64,000 bases of DNA. Source: a virus. The notes under the pieces were generated by a model that ran no database searches, was not told where the DNA came from, and was given only the letters and a program-made list of their open reading frames with translations. Both the position numbers and the translations under genes were made by a program. The stretch covers positions 278,056-342,055 of the IMG/VR virus record IMGVR_UViG_3300036766_002289; one strand, 5' to 3'. Positions 30,561 to 37,150 of the stretch are shown one piece after another. How positions within the stretch are numbered: the first letter of the stretch is position 1; each line of letters opens with the position of its first letter.

Positions 30561-30710
30561 AATTTGGTCTGATGACTCCCACTGATTACCTATGGGGCAG
30601 TGCGGTGGAGTTAGGGTGAGCAAGCCCTAGCGAAAAAGGTATAAAGAGCAACCGTCATTCCGTGGATTTGCTGCACGGATTCTTTTTTCCTTAGTTGTAC
30701 CGAGTTCATC
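30561..30710 (+). promoter_or_regulatory. Leader-like region without a long gene
   Basis: Between two elements lies a 15-codon frame at 30571 (MTPTDYLWGSAVELG), a hairpin (TAGGG/CCCTA, 30612-30630), then a TCCGTG/CACGGA hairpin with a T run at 30659-30688. It could be a small RNA or an attenuator; nothing longer is encoded. Confidence 0.35.
30659..30690 (+). terminator. Intrinsic terminator
   Basis: TCCGTG/CACGGA stem, loop GATTTGCTG, then TTCTTTTTT. The element at 30690 follows at once. Confidence 0.8.
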
Positions 30711-30932
30711 ATGGCTGAACTTTTGGTTTGCATCGACAAAGACTTGATTGAAATTAACGTCACGCATGAACGTGATGGTGGTTTCCCTAATCCAGGGTGG
30801 GAATCAGCGGGATGGTTCCCTTCTATTCATGACGCTTTGACCGAAGGCAAGCTGTGGCTGGACATGGGCAAGGACATGGGCCTCAAACGTGGGGCTAGAA
30901 GTCGTCCTCGTTACTGGTTGCAAGCGGCCTAA
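30711..30932 (+). CDS. Small hypothetical protein
   Basis: 73 residues, start 9 bases after the element with no Shine-Dalgarno. Mixed alpha/beta; basic C-terminus (KRGARSRPRYW). Confidence 0.6.
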   Translation: MAELLVCIDKDLIEINVTHERDGGFPNPGWESAGWFPSIHDALTEGKLWLDMGKDMGLKRGARSRPRYWLQAA

Positions 30933-30955
30933 ACCTTAGTTGTACCAATTCAATC

Positions 30956-31174
30956 ATGAAACAATTCTACATTGAAGTGATGATGCCGCCCTTCCCGATC
31001 AAAGGGAAGAAGTTCAAAGTCTGGTCAACCTATCCTGGCGATGCGTTGTCGCCTGATTTGACCATGTTGTTCAGCGTATGGGCGTTGGACAAGGAAGATG
31101 CAATTTCCAAGACGCTTTCGGGTGAAGCACATACGTTGCTTTCCCCCAATGCGAAGAAGCTTCAACTAGCATAA
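30956..31174 (+). CDS. Small hypothetical protein
   Basis: 72 residues; the ATG is 10 bases after the element, no Shine-Dalgarno. Pro-rich N-terminus (MMPPFPIKGKKFKVWS), then helical. Ends 9 bases before the next start. Confidence 0.6.
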   Translation: MKQFYIEVMMPPFPIKGKKFKVWSTYPGDALSPDLTMLFSVWALDKEDAISKTLSGEAHTLLSPNAKKLQLA

Positions 31175-31183
31175 GGGGATACG

Positions 31184-31333
31184 ATGATGGGTTGGCAGCG
31201 AAAACAAGATGAAAAGCGGAAGCTGAACGGTCAGAAGGACTGGACACGCGAACAGAAGGAGCAAATGAGGTTGTTTCTGAAGCAGTATCCACAAGGAGGG
31301 GAGCATGACCGAGAACGGCGAAAAGCTGGATGA
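31184..31333 (+). CDS. Very basic small protein
   Basis: 49 residues, start at 31184 with AAGGGGATACG upstream (31187 also possible). Many Lys/Arg/Gln; could bind nucleic acid. Overlaps the following 19-codon frame. Confidence 0.5.
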   Translation: MMGWQRKQDEKRKLNGQKDWTREQKEQMRLFLKQYPQGGEHDRERRKAG

Positions 31334-31364
31334 CCTTTGGATTGATTTGGGCGGGGAAGGCTAA
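31305..31364 (+). CDS. 19-residue acidic peptide before a terminator
   Basis: MTENGEKLDDLWIDLGGEG, with a very strong AAGGAGGGG site 3-4 nt upstream. Its end overlaps the terminator stem. Could be a real micropeptide or a leader. Confidence 0.4.
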   Translation: MTENGEKLDDLWIDLGGEG

Positions 31365-31385
31365 AAGGGGCCTTCCCCTTTTTTG
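31353..31385 (+). terminator. Intrinsic terminator
   Basis: GGGGAAGGC/GCCTTCCCC stem, loop TAAAAGGG, then six T. Confidence 0.9.
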
Positions 31386-31457
31386 TTCCTATAATTAGCT
31401 TAGTTGTACTAATTAGGCTGTGATTCCTAAAACAGGAGCAGAACATGAACGAACGAC

Positions 31458-31610
31458 ATGCGGGAATTCCGTGGATACCTGAAGCAATGCACGGATAAGC
31501 AGGTGCAAGGCGTCTACGATAAGGAAAACGAAGCTGACCGCGACAATTACGCAGAATTGGCGATTGCGGAAGCAGAACGTCGTGGCATTATGCTGGACCT
31601 TAAACCTTAG
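31458..31610 (+). CDS. Small conserved protein (FRGYLKQCTDKQVQGVYDKE)
   Basis: 50 residues, helical with an alternating charged pattern and an AERRG end. Similar short proteins occur in bacteria and phages (unknown function). The AGGAGCAGAAC site better fits an ATG at 31445, which opens a 17-codon frame in another register, so a short overlapping leader peptide is possible. The protein's stop is TAG just at the element. Confidence 0.6.
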   Translation: MREFRGYLKQCTDKQVQGVYDKENEADRDNYAELAIAEAERRGIMLDLKP

Positions 31611-31653
31611 TTGTACCAATTAGGCTGTGATTTAACCCTTGCGGAGGATCGTC

Positions 31654-31839
31654 ATGGGTAACATCGAAGCCTTGGAAATGGTCGCCGTTCTTGCCAATTC
31701 GGCCCGCGAACAACTCTTGAAGGGCGAAAAGCCCTGCATCAGCAATCTCAACCGTATCATCCACCTTGCCGTGACCGTCGAACGGGAATTCGATGAACAA
31801 TGGCAAGCGGAAGGAGAGAAGAATGAGAATTGCAGTTGA
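31654..31839 (+). CDS. Small hypothetical protein
   Basis: 61 residues from MGNIEALEM with GCGGAGGA upstream. Helical and acidic. Overlaps the next gene by 17 bases. Confidence 0.6.
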   Translation: MGNIEALEMVAVLANSAREQLLKGEKPCISNLNRIIHLAVTVEREFDEQWQAEGEKNENCS

Positions 31840-32002
31840 TTACGTAGACGGGGACTATAGGGAATATAATAGCCTCGAAGCTGCCGTCGAATTCATCATG
31901 GACCATGAGGCCGAAGTAGAACGCATCTATGAGGTTGACGTGGGCCAAGCTAAAATCAAAGAATACGGGTGCGAATGGAGTTTGAAGCTGGTAGAATTAT
32001 AG
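31823..32002 (+). CDS. Small acidic protein
   Basis: 59 residues from MRIAVDYVDG with GGAGAGAAG upstream. A beta-alpha-beta pattern (IAVDYVDGDYREY, LEAAVEFIMDHEAEVERIY, SLKLVEL) suggests a compact fold. Confidence 0.6.
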   Translation: MRIAVDYVDGDYREYNSLEAAVEFIMDHEAEVERIYEVDVGQAKIKEYGCEWSLKLVEL

Positions 32003-32034
32003 CTTAGTTGTACCAATTAGGTTGTAATTAACCC

Positions 32035-32126
32035 CAAACAGGAGCAAGGTCATGCGTTATTGGATTCGTCACGAAGACCTCAAACAGGAGCAAGGTCATG
32101 CGTTATTGGATTCGTCACGAAGACCT
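32035..32126 (+). repeat. 46-bp perfect tandem duplication of a ribosome site and gene start
   Basis: Two adjacent copies (32035-32080 and 32081-32126) of a segment running from the CAAACAGGAGC ribosome site through the ATG and the first ten codons. The first ATG (32052) is out of frame after the duplication and gives only 31 codons. The second ATG (32098) opens the full gene. Confidence 0.9.
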
Positions 32127-32343
32127 CAAAACGGCAAATTATTGTGACAACTATGATTGCCCGCTTGCACGGGCCGTCAAGCGGAAACATCCCCTCGTCC
32201 ATGTCCAAGTCAATTCCCGCTATGTTTTCATGAACGGCAAGGCTTACCACATTGCCACGCCGTCCGCTGACAAGCTGCTGTCATGGTCATGCAAAGAAAT
32301 CATTCTCGACAAGGGCTTCCATGTCCGTCTCAGTGCGGCCTAG
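32098..32343 (+). CDS. Hypothetical protein, paralogue of 32864 gene
   Basis: 81 residues starting at the second copy of a tandem duplication. MRYWIRHEDLKTANYCDNYD, then CPLARAVKRK and a GFHVRL end; all of this is shared with the gene at 32864 (MRFWIRLADLRTANYSSNTD, CFLARAIKRK, GFHVRL). Probably a recent local duplication. Function unknown. A gene-end hairpin follows. Confidence 0.65.
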   Translation: MRYWIRHEDLKTANYCDNYDCPLARAVKRKHPLVHVQVNSRYVFMNGKAYHIATPSADKLLSWSCKEIILDKGFHVRLSAA

Positions 32344-32346
32344 TTT

Positions 32347-32365
32347 CAGGGTTCGCCCAACCCTG
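32347..32365 (+). terminator. Gene-end hairpin (CGCCC loop)
   Basis: CAGGGTT/AACCCTG perfect 7-bp stem around CGCCC, followed by GCTTTACC and the element at 32373. Confidence 0.7.
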
Positions 32366-32426
32366 GCTTTACCTTAGTTGTACCAATTAGGTTGTGATTT
32401 CTTACCCTTTACCTGGAGTCTTGACA

Positions 32427-32594
32427 ATGGGCAATGCTTTCCGTCTGGCCAAGCTGCTGGTGATCGAGAATCCCAATCGTTCCGCCAAGTCCATCCGAGA
32501 GGAAATCGAGAAGATGACGGGCATCAACCTCGATGGCCGCGTGATCGGCGGCGAGAAGCGCATCCTCATCTATCGCAAGGGCAAAGCGGCCTAA
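32427..32594 (+). CDS. Small helical hypothetical protein
   Basis: 55 residues from MGNAFRLAKL with CTGGAGT upstream. Basic/hydrophobic helix, then strands. A hairpin of the gene-end family follows directly. Confidence 0.6.
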   Translation: MGNAFRLAKLLVIENPNRSAKSIREEIEKMTGINLDGRVIGGEKRILIYRKGKAA

Positions 32595-32619
32595 GCCAAG
32601 GGGTCGCCCACCCTGGCTT
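32593..32619 (+). terminator. Gene-end hairpin (TCGCCCA loop)
   Basis: AAGCC-(A)-AGGG/CCCT-GGCTT with an A bulge and a TCGCCCA loop; the following gene has no repeat element in its leader. Confidence 0.65.
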
Positions 32620-32639
32620 AACCTTAATGGAGAAATCCC

Positions 32640-32816
32640 ATGAATGAAGAACTCAAAATCAAGCTCCACGAAATGCTCGAATCGTATTCAAGTCAACTTG
32701 ATACGATTTGGTATAACTCTGATTCGGGTTCGCACATGGATTGGTGCCGTAGGCAACAAGCTGAGATTGCCGAACTCATTGCCGAACTCGAAGCTGTTGA
32801 CGCGATTTGCTGGTAG
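32640..32816 (+). CDS. Small acidic helical protein
   Basis: 58 residues, AATGGAGAAATCCC before the ATG. IAELIAELEAVDAICW ends in a coiled-coil-like helix from a short GCCGAACT repeat. Placed without its own element behind the 32427 gene, so probably co-transcribed. Confidence 0.6.
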   Translation: MNEELKIKLHEMLESYSSQLDTIWYNSDSGSHMDWCRRQQAEIAELIAELEAVDAICW

Positions 32817-32863
32817 GCATAACTTAGTTGTACCAATTAGGTTGCCCAAAACAGGAGAATACA

Positions 32864-33160
32864 ATGCGTTTTTGGATTCGTCTGGCTGACCTCCGAACGG
32901 CGAACTACAGTAGCAATACGGACTGCTTTTTGGCCCGCGCCATCAAGCGTAAAATCCCAAAGGCTAAGGTTCTGGTCCATCCCGATTTTGTCGAGGTGGG
33001 TAAAACTCACTACGCGATTGTCGGCAATGGAGTGGACCGACTCAAAGAGGACCATGACACCAAGGAAAAAGGCTTCCACGTCCGACTCCGTAAAGTGAGT
33101 GGCTGGCTAGAGTGTAACCAAGCGAAAGCCGCAATTGACCACATCAGGACGTTCAATTAG
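32864..33160 (+). CDS. Hypothetical protein, paralogue of 32098 gene
   Basis: 98 residues from MRFWIRLADL with AGGAGAATAC upstream. Shares the N-terminal 30 residues and the EKGFHVRL segment with the 32098 gene and has an extra C-terminal tail of about 24 residues. Unknown function. Confidence 0.65.
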   Translation: MRFWIRLADLRTANYSSNTDCFLARAIKRKIPKAKVLVHPDFVEVGKTHYAIVGNGVDRLKEDHDTKEKGFHVRLRKVSGWLECNQAKAAIDHIRTFN

Positions 33161-33209
33161 CTTAGTTGTACCAATTAGGTTGTGATTCAACCCAAACAGG
33201 AGAACGGCC

Positions 33210-33338
33210 ATGTTTGAAGTCATTCGCAACGGCAAGGTTCTGTTCCGCAATGCTTCCTATCAGCGTTGTCTCCAATTCAAGGCCCGCCACAAGCTCAATG
33301 CCATCATTCGGCCCATGCCCCAAATGCTCGCGGCCTAA
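33210..33338 (+). CDS. Very small basic protein
   Basis: 42 residues, CAGGAGAACGGCC before the ATG. FEVIRNGKVLFRNASYQRCL looks like a small beta hairpin plus helix, a pattern common in short phage proteins. The element at 33161 carries TGTGAT. Confidence 0.55.
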   Translation: MFEVIRNGKVLFRNASYQRCLQFKARHKLNAIIRPMPQMLAA

Positions 33339-33339
33339 G

Positions 33340-33361
33340 CCAAGGGGTCGCCCACCCCTGG
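33340..33361 (+). terminator. Gene-end hairpin (CGCCC loop)
   Basis: CC-A-AGGGGT/ACCCCT-GG around CGCCC; the stem differs from its relatives by a compensated G-C pair. Confidence 0.65.
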
Positions 33362-33390
33362 TTCTATACCCTAGTTGTACCGAGGTTCAC

Positions 33391-33597
33391 ATGCTTATTC
33401 CCCGCGCCGTAGTGTTTGATTCAAAAGGCAAAGCTCTTTGTGCTGGCAATCCCTGCAATGGTTACTCTCATCGCACCGACTGCCGCCATACGACCATGCA
33501 CCTACCATCGGAACATTTCGATTTTATCGACGTGAACGTGGAAGGCAAGACTGAGGCCGAAATCATGTATGAAATCACGGCGGAATACCACATCTAA
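33391..33597 (+). CDS. Small hypothetical protein, Cys/His-rich
   Basis: 68 residues; the ATG is about 10 bases after the element, with only GAGG nearby. CAGNPCNGYSHRTDCRHTTMH has three Cys and three His within 21 residues, a possible metal site. Not recognised. Confidence 0.6.
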   Translation: MLIPRAVVFDSKGKALCAGNPCNGYSHRTDCRHTTMHLPSEHFDFIDVNVEGKTEAEIMYEITAEYHI

Positions 33598-33766
33598 GGG
33601 CCATTCAGGTCTGAGTTGAGAGTGGCTTAAAATAGGAGCAAACCTATCCGTGGCCGCATTAACTTCGGTTAGTGCCCGCCCAAGAAAGTAACGGGAGCCA
33701 ACGGGAAACACCCTCCAAAAGTGGATTACCAATGACTCATCAATAACCGCTCTTACCTTAGTTGTA
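33598..33766. other. 170-bp stretch without a gene
   Basis: No convincing frame on either strand. TAGGAGCAAACCTATCC at about 33639 looks like a ribosome site and leader with no start codon, so this may be the remnant of a lost gene. Confidence 0.4.
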
Positions 33767-33805
33767 CCAATTAGGTTGTGATTCCACCCCAACAGGAGCA
33801 AAGTC

Positions 33806-34012
33806 ATGCTGGTTCTCGACAATCCCAAAGACATTGCCGCCTTCCGTAAGTTGGCACTACGTAGTGCTTTAGGGCTGGAAATGAAGGGCTTCAAACGGCA
33901 TGGACCGTCTTGCTTCTCCATCATCAAGGCCGAATTCGGGCTGAAGGGCAACAAGCAAAAGGTCTATGACCAATTCACGGCACTGCTCAAAGAGCAAAAC
34001 ATCCTAGTCTAA
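33806..34012 (+). CDS. Small hypothetical protein
   Basis: 68 residues, CAGGAGCAAAGTC before the ATG. Helical, basic; IIKAEFGLKGNKQKVYDQF-like middle resembles a small helical bundle. Gene-end hairpin follows. Confidence 0.6.
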   Translation: MLVLDNPKDIAAFRKLALRSALGLEMKGFKRHGPSCFSIIKAEFGLKGNKQKVYDQFTALLKEQNILV

Positions 34013-34015
34013 GGG

Positions 34016-34034
34016 CAGGGGTCGCCCAACCCTG
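34016..34034 (+). terminator. Gene-end hairpin (TCGCCC loop)
   Basis: CAGGG/CCCTG around a loop containing TCGCCC, followed by GCATACC and the element at 34041. Confidence 0.6.
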
Positions 34035-34088
34035 GCATACCTTAGTTGTACCAATTAGGGTGTGATTCAACCCTAACAGGAGCAAGCC

Positions 34089-34322
34089 ATGCAGCAACTC
34101 GCAATCTTCAAGGATGGCAAACCTTTCGCCAACGTGCCTTGCGACAAGGATTACTATCTTAGCCCCATATACAACGTCACTGCTCTGCCGTATGAAGTCA
34201 AGCAGAAAATCTGGAACTTCATCGGTGGTCAATCGGCTGATACCAAACATGGCGGACGTGGTTGGGACGTTGGTGAGTGGTCGTGGGAGTGGAAGACTCC
34301 CTCCGTCCATCGGAAAGCTTAG
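34089..34322 (+). CDS. Hypothetical protein
   Basis: 77 residues, CAGGAGCAAGCC before the ATG. Beta start, helix, then a Trp-rich end (GWDVGEWSWEWK). Stop at the TAG of the next element. Confidence 0.6.
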   Translation: MQQLAIFKDGKPFANVPCDKDYYLSPIYNVTALPYEVKQKIWNFIGGQSADTKHGGRGWDVGEWSWEWKTPSVHRKA

Positions 34323-34359
34323 TTGTACCAATTAGGGTGTAATTAAGGAGAACAAACCA

Positions 34360-34557
34360 ATGTACTGTGCATTCTGCCATCGTCCTTGTGGCCAACGTGA
34401 ATACTGTGCCGAAGTGTGCCACCAAGAGCATGATGACGAACTGAAGTCCTTTCAGCAAGGCAATGCCGATGAACTGCCCATTGGCGATAGTTCGCAAGGC
34501 GCAAGCCGATACGGGGAGTGGGAACCAATCGAGTGGGACGTAACAGGTGGACTATAG
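34360..34557 (+). CDS. Small zinc-binding protein
   Basis: 65 residues. CAFCHRPC at 3-10 and CAEVCHQEH at 17-25 make a compact treble-clef-like site with His. Acidic C-terminus. AAGGAGAACA upstream. Possibly a nucleic-acid or protein adaptor. Confidence 0.6.
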   Translation: MYCAFCHRPCGQREYCAEVCHQEHDDELKSFQQGNADELPIGDSSQGASRYGEWEPIEWDVTGGL

Positions 34558-34591
34558 CCTAGTTGTACCAATTAAGCAAATGGAGGAACGA

Positions 34592-34675
34592 ATGAAAACA
34601 GGGTGCTACGTGGAGACTCACGGCAAAGTCTATCCCGCAAATGTAGCTAGCGAAAGGCGTTACGGCCTTGGCTAG
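34592..34675 (+). CDS. 27-residue peptide
   Basis: MKTGCYVETHGKVYPANVAS plus seven residues, with ATGGAGGAACGA before the ATG. Coding-like, but short. The next frame begins 16 bases on. Confidence 0.4.
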   Translation: MKTGCYVETHGKVYPANVASERRYGLG

Positions 34676-34682
34676 TTGCGTC

Positions 34683-34733
34683 CCGAACGCAATGAAGACC
34701 GTAGAGGGACTATGTGAGTTCTATTGCGTTCGG
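34683..34733 (+). repeat. 11-bp inverted repeat over a start codon
   Basis: CCGAACGCAAT at 34683-34693 pairs with ATTGCGTTCGG at 34723-34733. The first arm ends with the A-T of the ATG at 34692, so the folded RNA would bury the start codon. Confidence 0.7.
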
Positions 34734-34880
34734 TACTACGTTTGCCTGGAAGACTTCAGAATTGCCGTATACAATGCCCATGATGACAATTACCATGTCT
34801 TTCGCTGGTCAGTCAACCGCTATGTCTTAACTGGCGTCGAAGACTCAGTATCCCAAACCCATAAGGTGGGGATATCTTAG
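34692..34880 (+). CDS. Small hypothetical protein with start codon in a hairpin
   Basis: 62 residues from MKTVEGLCEF. FYCVRYYVCLEDFRIAVYNA is beta-rich. There is no Shine-Dalgarno, and the start codon lies in an 11-bp stem. A TTG eight codons earlier is an alternative. Translation may depend on ribosomes finishing the 27-residue frame just upstream. Confidence 0.5.
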   Translation: MKTVEGLCEFYCVRYYVCLEDFRIAVYNAHDDNYHVFRWSVNRYVLTGVEDSVSQTHKVGIS

Positions 34881-34922
34881 TTGTACCAATTGGGTTGTGA
34901 TTTCCCAATCAGGAGCATGAAC

Positions 34923-35048
34923 ATGTGGTGGAAGTGCTTTGCTGACGGTTCCGAGTTTGATATCATCTATGCCAACAGCAAGGACGAAGCAATCCAATTC
35001 GCCCGCCTGCGTCATGGAGAAGCAATCTGGACTGCTCGCCCTTACTAA
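34923..35048 (+). CDS. Very small hypothetical protein
   Basis: 41 residues, CAGGAGCATGAAC before the ATG. WKCFADGSEFDIIYANSKDE has the strand-helix look of small phage proteins. Element at 34876 with TGTGAT upstream. Confidence 0.55.
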   Translation: MWWKCFADGSEFDIIYANSKDEAIQFARLRHGEAIWTARPY

Positions 35049-35066
35049 ACCCTAGTTGTACCAAAC

Positions 35067-35228
35067 ATGCTGCAACAAAAGATCGAACAGAAACGGCGAC
35101 TTGCCGTCCTGCGTAAACGACTCAATCGCCTTCGACTGCGTTACTTCGATCATGAGGACGCGGGCAAGGCAACGAAACATCAGCGGCTTGTCACCAAACT
35201 ACTCAAGGCCATTTCCAAGGTGCAATGA
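35067..35228 (+). CDS. Very basic helical protein
   Basis: 53 residues, almost all Arg/Lys/Leu helix (RRLAVLRKRLNRLRLRYF), a nucleic-acid-binding candidate. Start 5 bases after the element with no Shine-Dalgarno. Overlaps the next gene by 4 bases. Confidence 0.55.
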   Translation: MLQQKIEQKRRLAVLRKRLNRLRLRYFDHEDAGKATKHQRLVTKLLKAISKVQ

Positions 35229-35434
35229 TGTGTCTCTGCGGCGATACCTATTGCTGGTCATGCGGTCCTGCTCAAGGCAATGCCCACTGTGAAGTCTGCG
35301 GCAGCTGGTCCGAAGACGGGGGCTGCGAGAATCCCGCCGAATGCGATGCCAAGGCCCGCGAAATGGACAAGCTTTACGCGGAGCAAGAACTGGAAGCAGA
35401 ACGGTTGGCCAAGGACTATCATTGGATACCTTAG
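35225..35434 (+). CDS. Cys-rich zinc-finger-like protein
   Basis: 69 residues. Eight Cys in the first 41 (MCLCGDTYCWSC, CEVCG, CENPAEC) suggest two zinc sites of the cross-brace kind; the C-terminus is an acidic helix. Possible protein-interaction module. Confidence 0.6.
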   Translation: MMCLCGDTYCWSCGPAQGNAHCEVCGSWSEDGGCENPAECDAKAREMDKLYAEQELEAERLAKDYHWIP

Positions 35435-35476
35435 TTGTACCGATTAGGGTGTAATTCACCCTCATAGGAGCAAGCC

Positions 35477-35647
35477 ATGAGTAAGACCAAGCGATTGCGG
35501 CTCGAAGCACGACTAAGGCGAGTGTGGCGAGATATTCAACGGGCATTTCGTGGTGGAACATCATTCGGAATCGACGCGCCCACCCTTTGGGCATGTGAAC
35601 CCGAACTTGCTGCCGAATTCTTCGCCCTTCGCAAGCAGTTAGCTTAG
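35477..35647 (+). CDS. Small basic helical protein
   Basis: 56 residues, AGGAGCAAGCC before the ATG. Arg-rich N-terminal helix (KRLRLEARLRRVWRDIQRAF). Stop at the TAG of the element at 35643. Confidence 0.6.
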   Translation: MSKTKRLRLEARLRRVWRDIQRAFRGGTSFGIDAPTLWACEPELAAEFFALRKQLA

Positions 35648-35690
35648 TTGTACCAATTAGGGTGTGATTACCCCTAAACGGAGAACTGTC

Positions 35691-35945
35691 ATGCTCGAAG
35701 ACAGCAATGCCCTAGTCCACCAAAAGAACACGATCATCGACCTAATCGACTTTCATAGCTACGAGGAAGCCATTCTGCTCCTCGCCTTCACCAAAGAACT
35801 TTGGGAAGAGTGCAGCTACGGTTATAAGTGGAAAGAACTGCAAGATCGACTGCTGACCACACTCAGAAGCCAGCAAGAGGAAAACACTCACTGGAAGCAA
35901 GTCAAATCGCTCCAAGCAATCGCACAAAGGGTAATCAAACTATAA
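35691..35945 (+). CDS. Small helical hypothetical protein
   Basis: 84 residues from MLEDSNALVH with CGGAGAACTG upstream; a continuous helical prediction. Ends before a strong terminator. Confidence 0.65.
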   Translation: MLEDSNALVHQKNTIIDLIDFHSYEEAILLLAFTKELWEECSYGYKWKELQDRLLTTLRSQQEENTHWKQVKSLQAIAQRVIKL

Positions 35946-35950
35946 GAGGA

Positions 35951-35977
35951 AAAGGCAGGGTAAAACCTGCCTTTTTT
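35951..35977 (+). terminator. Intrinsic terminator
   Basis: AAAGGCAGG/CCTGCCTTT stem with a T run. Confidence 0.9.
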
Positions 35978-35990
35978 CATTTCAAATAGG

Positions 35991-36038
35991 AATTGGTACA
36001 ACTATGTTTTAATAACTTATAGCTTAGTTGTACCAATT
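35991..36038. promoter_or_regulatory. Divergent pair of repeat elements (14-bp inverted repeat)
   Basis: AATTGGTACAACTA at 35991-36004 is the exact reverse complement of TAGTTGTACCAATT at 36025-36038, so an inverted element lies back-to-back with the direct copy at 36023. The leftward copy faces the terminator and has no gene in its own direction. Confidence 0.7.
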
Positions 36039-36070
36039 AGGGTGTAATGCAACCCTAACAGGAGCAAGTC

Positions 36071-36268
36071 ATGCGATTTGAAGTCTATGCCAAGTATGGC
36101 AATCGCTGGTCTTACAAGGGCATTTATCAGGCCCGCGATAGCCGACTGGCGGCTTATCAGGCTCAATACTCCACTGGCCGTAACGTTCTCAAGGTGCGGC
36201 CCGAAGATTCGCGGGACAAGTTCCTCGTCTACCGCATCACTTCTGCCCCGACTGTCACGGCAGGATAG
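36071..36268 (+). CDS. Small hypothetical protein
   Basis: 65 residues, CAGGAGCAAGTC before the ATG. RFEVYAKYGNRWSYKG reads as a beta hairpin, then a helix and strand, a common small-phage-protein fold. One-base gap to the next element. Confidence 0.6.
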   Translation: MRFEVYAKYGNRWSYKGIYQARDSRLAAYQAQYSTGRNVLKVRPEDSRDKFLVYRITSAPTVTAG

Positions 36269-36321
36269 CCTAGTTGTACCAATTCAGTTGTGATTCACCC
36301 TTAACCCCTTGGAGTCAAGTC

Positions 36322-36564
36322 ATGGCCACTGTCCTCGCTACTGGTCTTACCGCCACGGTTCGCTACACGGAGGTCCGCTCCGAAGGCCCCAACGGGCGTC
36401 GGAAGCTCCTCACCGAAGTCCGCGTAATGGCGGGCCAATTCGAGGTCGCAACCAAGACGTTGGCTGGCCGTTGGAGCCAGCAACAGGCCATGCGGGAGTT
36501 CAAGCGACTCCCAAAGGGCTGGTCCGTCAAGGACGCGGCAATGGCACTGCTGCCCGCCGCCTAG
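36322..36564 (+). CDS. Small hypothetical protein
   Basis: 80 residues, TTGGAGTCAAGTC before the ATG. Beta-rich first half (TATVRYTEVRSEGPNGRRKL) and a helical, basic second half (QQAMREFKRLPKGW). Noticeably more GC-rich than the late genes. Confidence 0.6.
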   Translation: MATVLATGLTATVRYTEVRSEGPNGRRKLLTEVRVMAGQFEVATKTLAGRWSQQQAMREFKRLPKGWSVKDAAMALLPAA

Positions 36565-36645
36565 AGGTGGGGCCATGAGGCCCTTCCTGGTCTATACCCT
36601 AGTTGTACCAATTAGGGTGTAATTCCCCGAAACTGGAGAACAGTC

Positions 36646-36846
36646 ATGATTGCCCTTGAACATGCGGCGCAAATGGTCGCCAAACTGCGTCAAGTCGATC
36701 AGAATGACGCAATGGAACTGTTCTTCCACTTTGATGATGTTTTCAAACTCAGCGACATGTACCGCCCCGATGACAATGGCAAATATATCATCATGTTTGC
36801 TGACCTCTGCGGGTATGGTATCGCCACCAACGTCAAGATAGCCTAG
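36646..36846 (+). CDS. Small hypothetical protein
   Basis: 66 residues, CTGGAGAACAGTC before the ATG. Helix then acidic/beta end; stop at the TAG of the element at 36842. Confidence 0.6.
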   Translation: MIALEHAAQMVAKLRQVDQNDAMELFFHFDDVFKLSDMYRPDDNGKYIIMFADLCGYGIATNVKIA

Positions 36847-36889
36847 TTGTACCAATTAGGTTGTGATTACCCCCTAACTGGAGAAGACC

Positions 36890-37150
36890 ATGCTCGAATC
36901 AATCCAGCAAGACTTCATCGACGAAGGCTATCAATGGCATGAACACATTTTCAATGACGGTCATGCCGAGTGCATGATTGAATTCACGAAGGACAAAAGC
37001 CCGCAAGCTCTTTCAACTTACCCACGTCCTGCCGATTGCGTCGGTTGGGGACGCTTTCCCCGCCTTCACGCATGGCAGCAGGCCCACGACTGGCTTCGCC
37101 AGCAAATCATTCGGGCGCAGATAGATGAATATGATGACGCAAGCTGTTAG
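36890..37150 (+). CDS. Small hypothetical protein
   Basis: 86 residues, CTGGAGAAGACC before the ATG. GYQWHEHIFNDGHAECMIEF has several His; helical end. A gene-end stem-loop (GGGGTGG...CCAACCCTCGCC) follows before the element at 37191. Confidence 0.6.
   Translation: MLESIQQDFIDEGYQWHEHIFNDGHAECMIEFTKDKSPQALSTYPRPADCVGWGRFPRLHAWQQAHDWLRQQIIRAQIDEYDDASC

Noticed and set aside
11778-34600. Plus-strand frames starting M-Y-Q at TTG-TAC-CAA inside the repeat element
   Set aside because: The TTG is part of the conserved element. It is in frame with the downstream gene only in some cases, and better ATG starts with ribosome sites follow.
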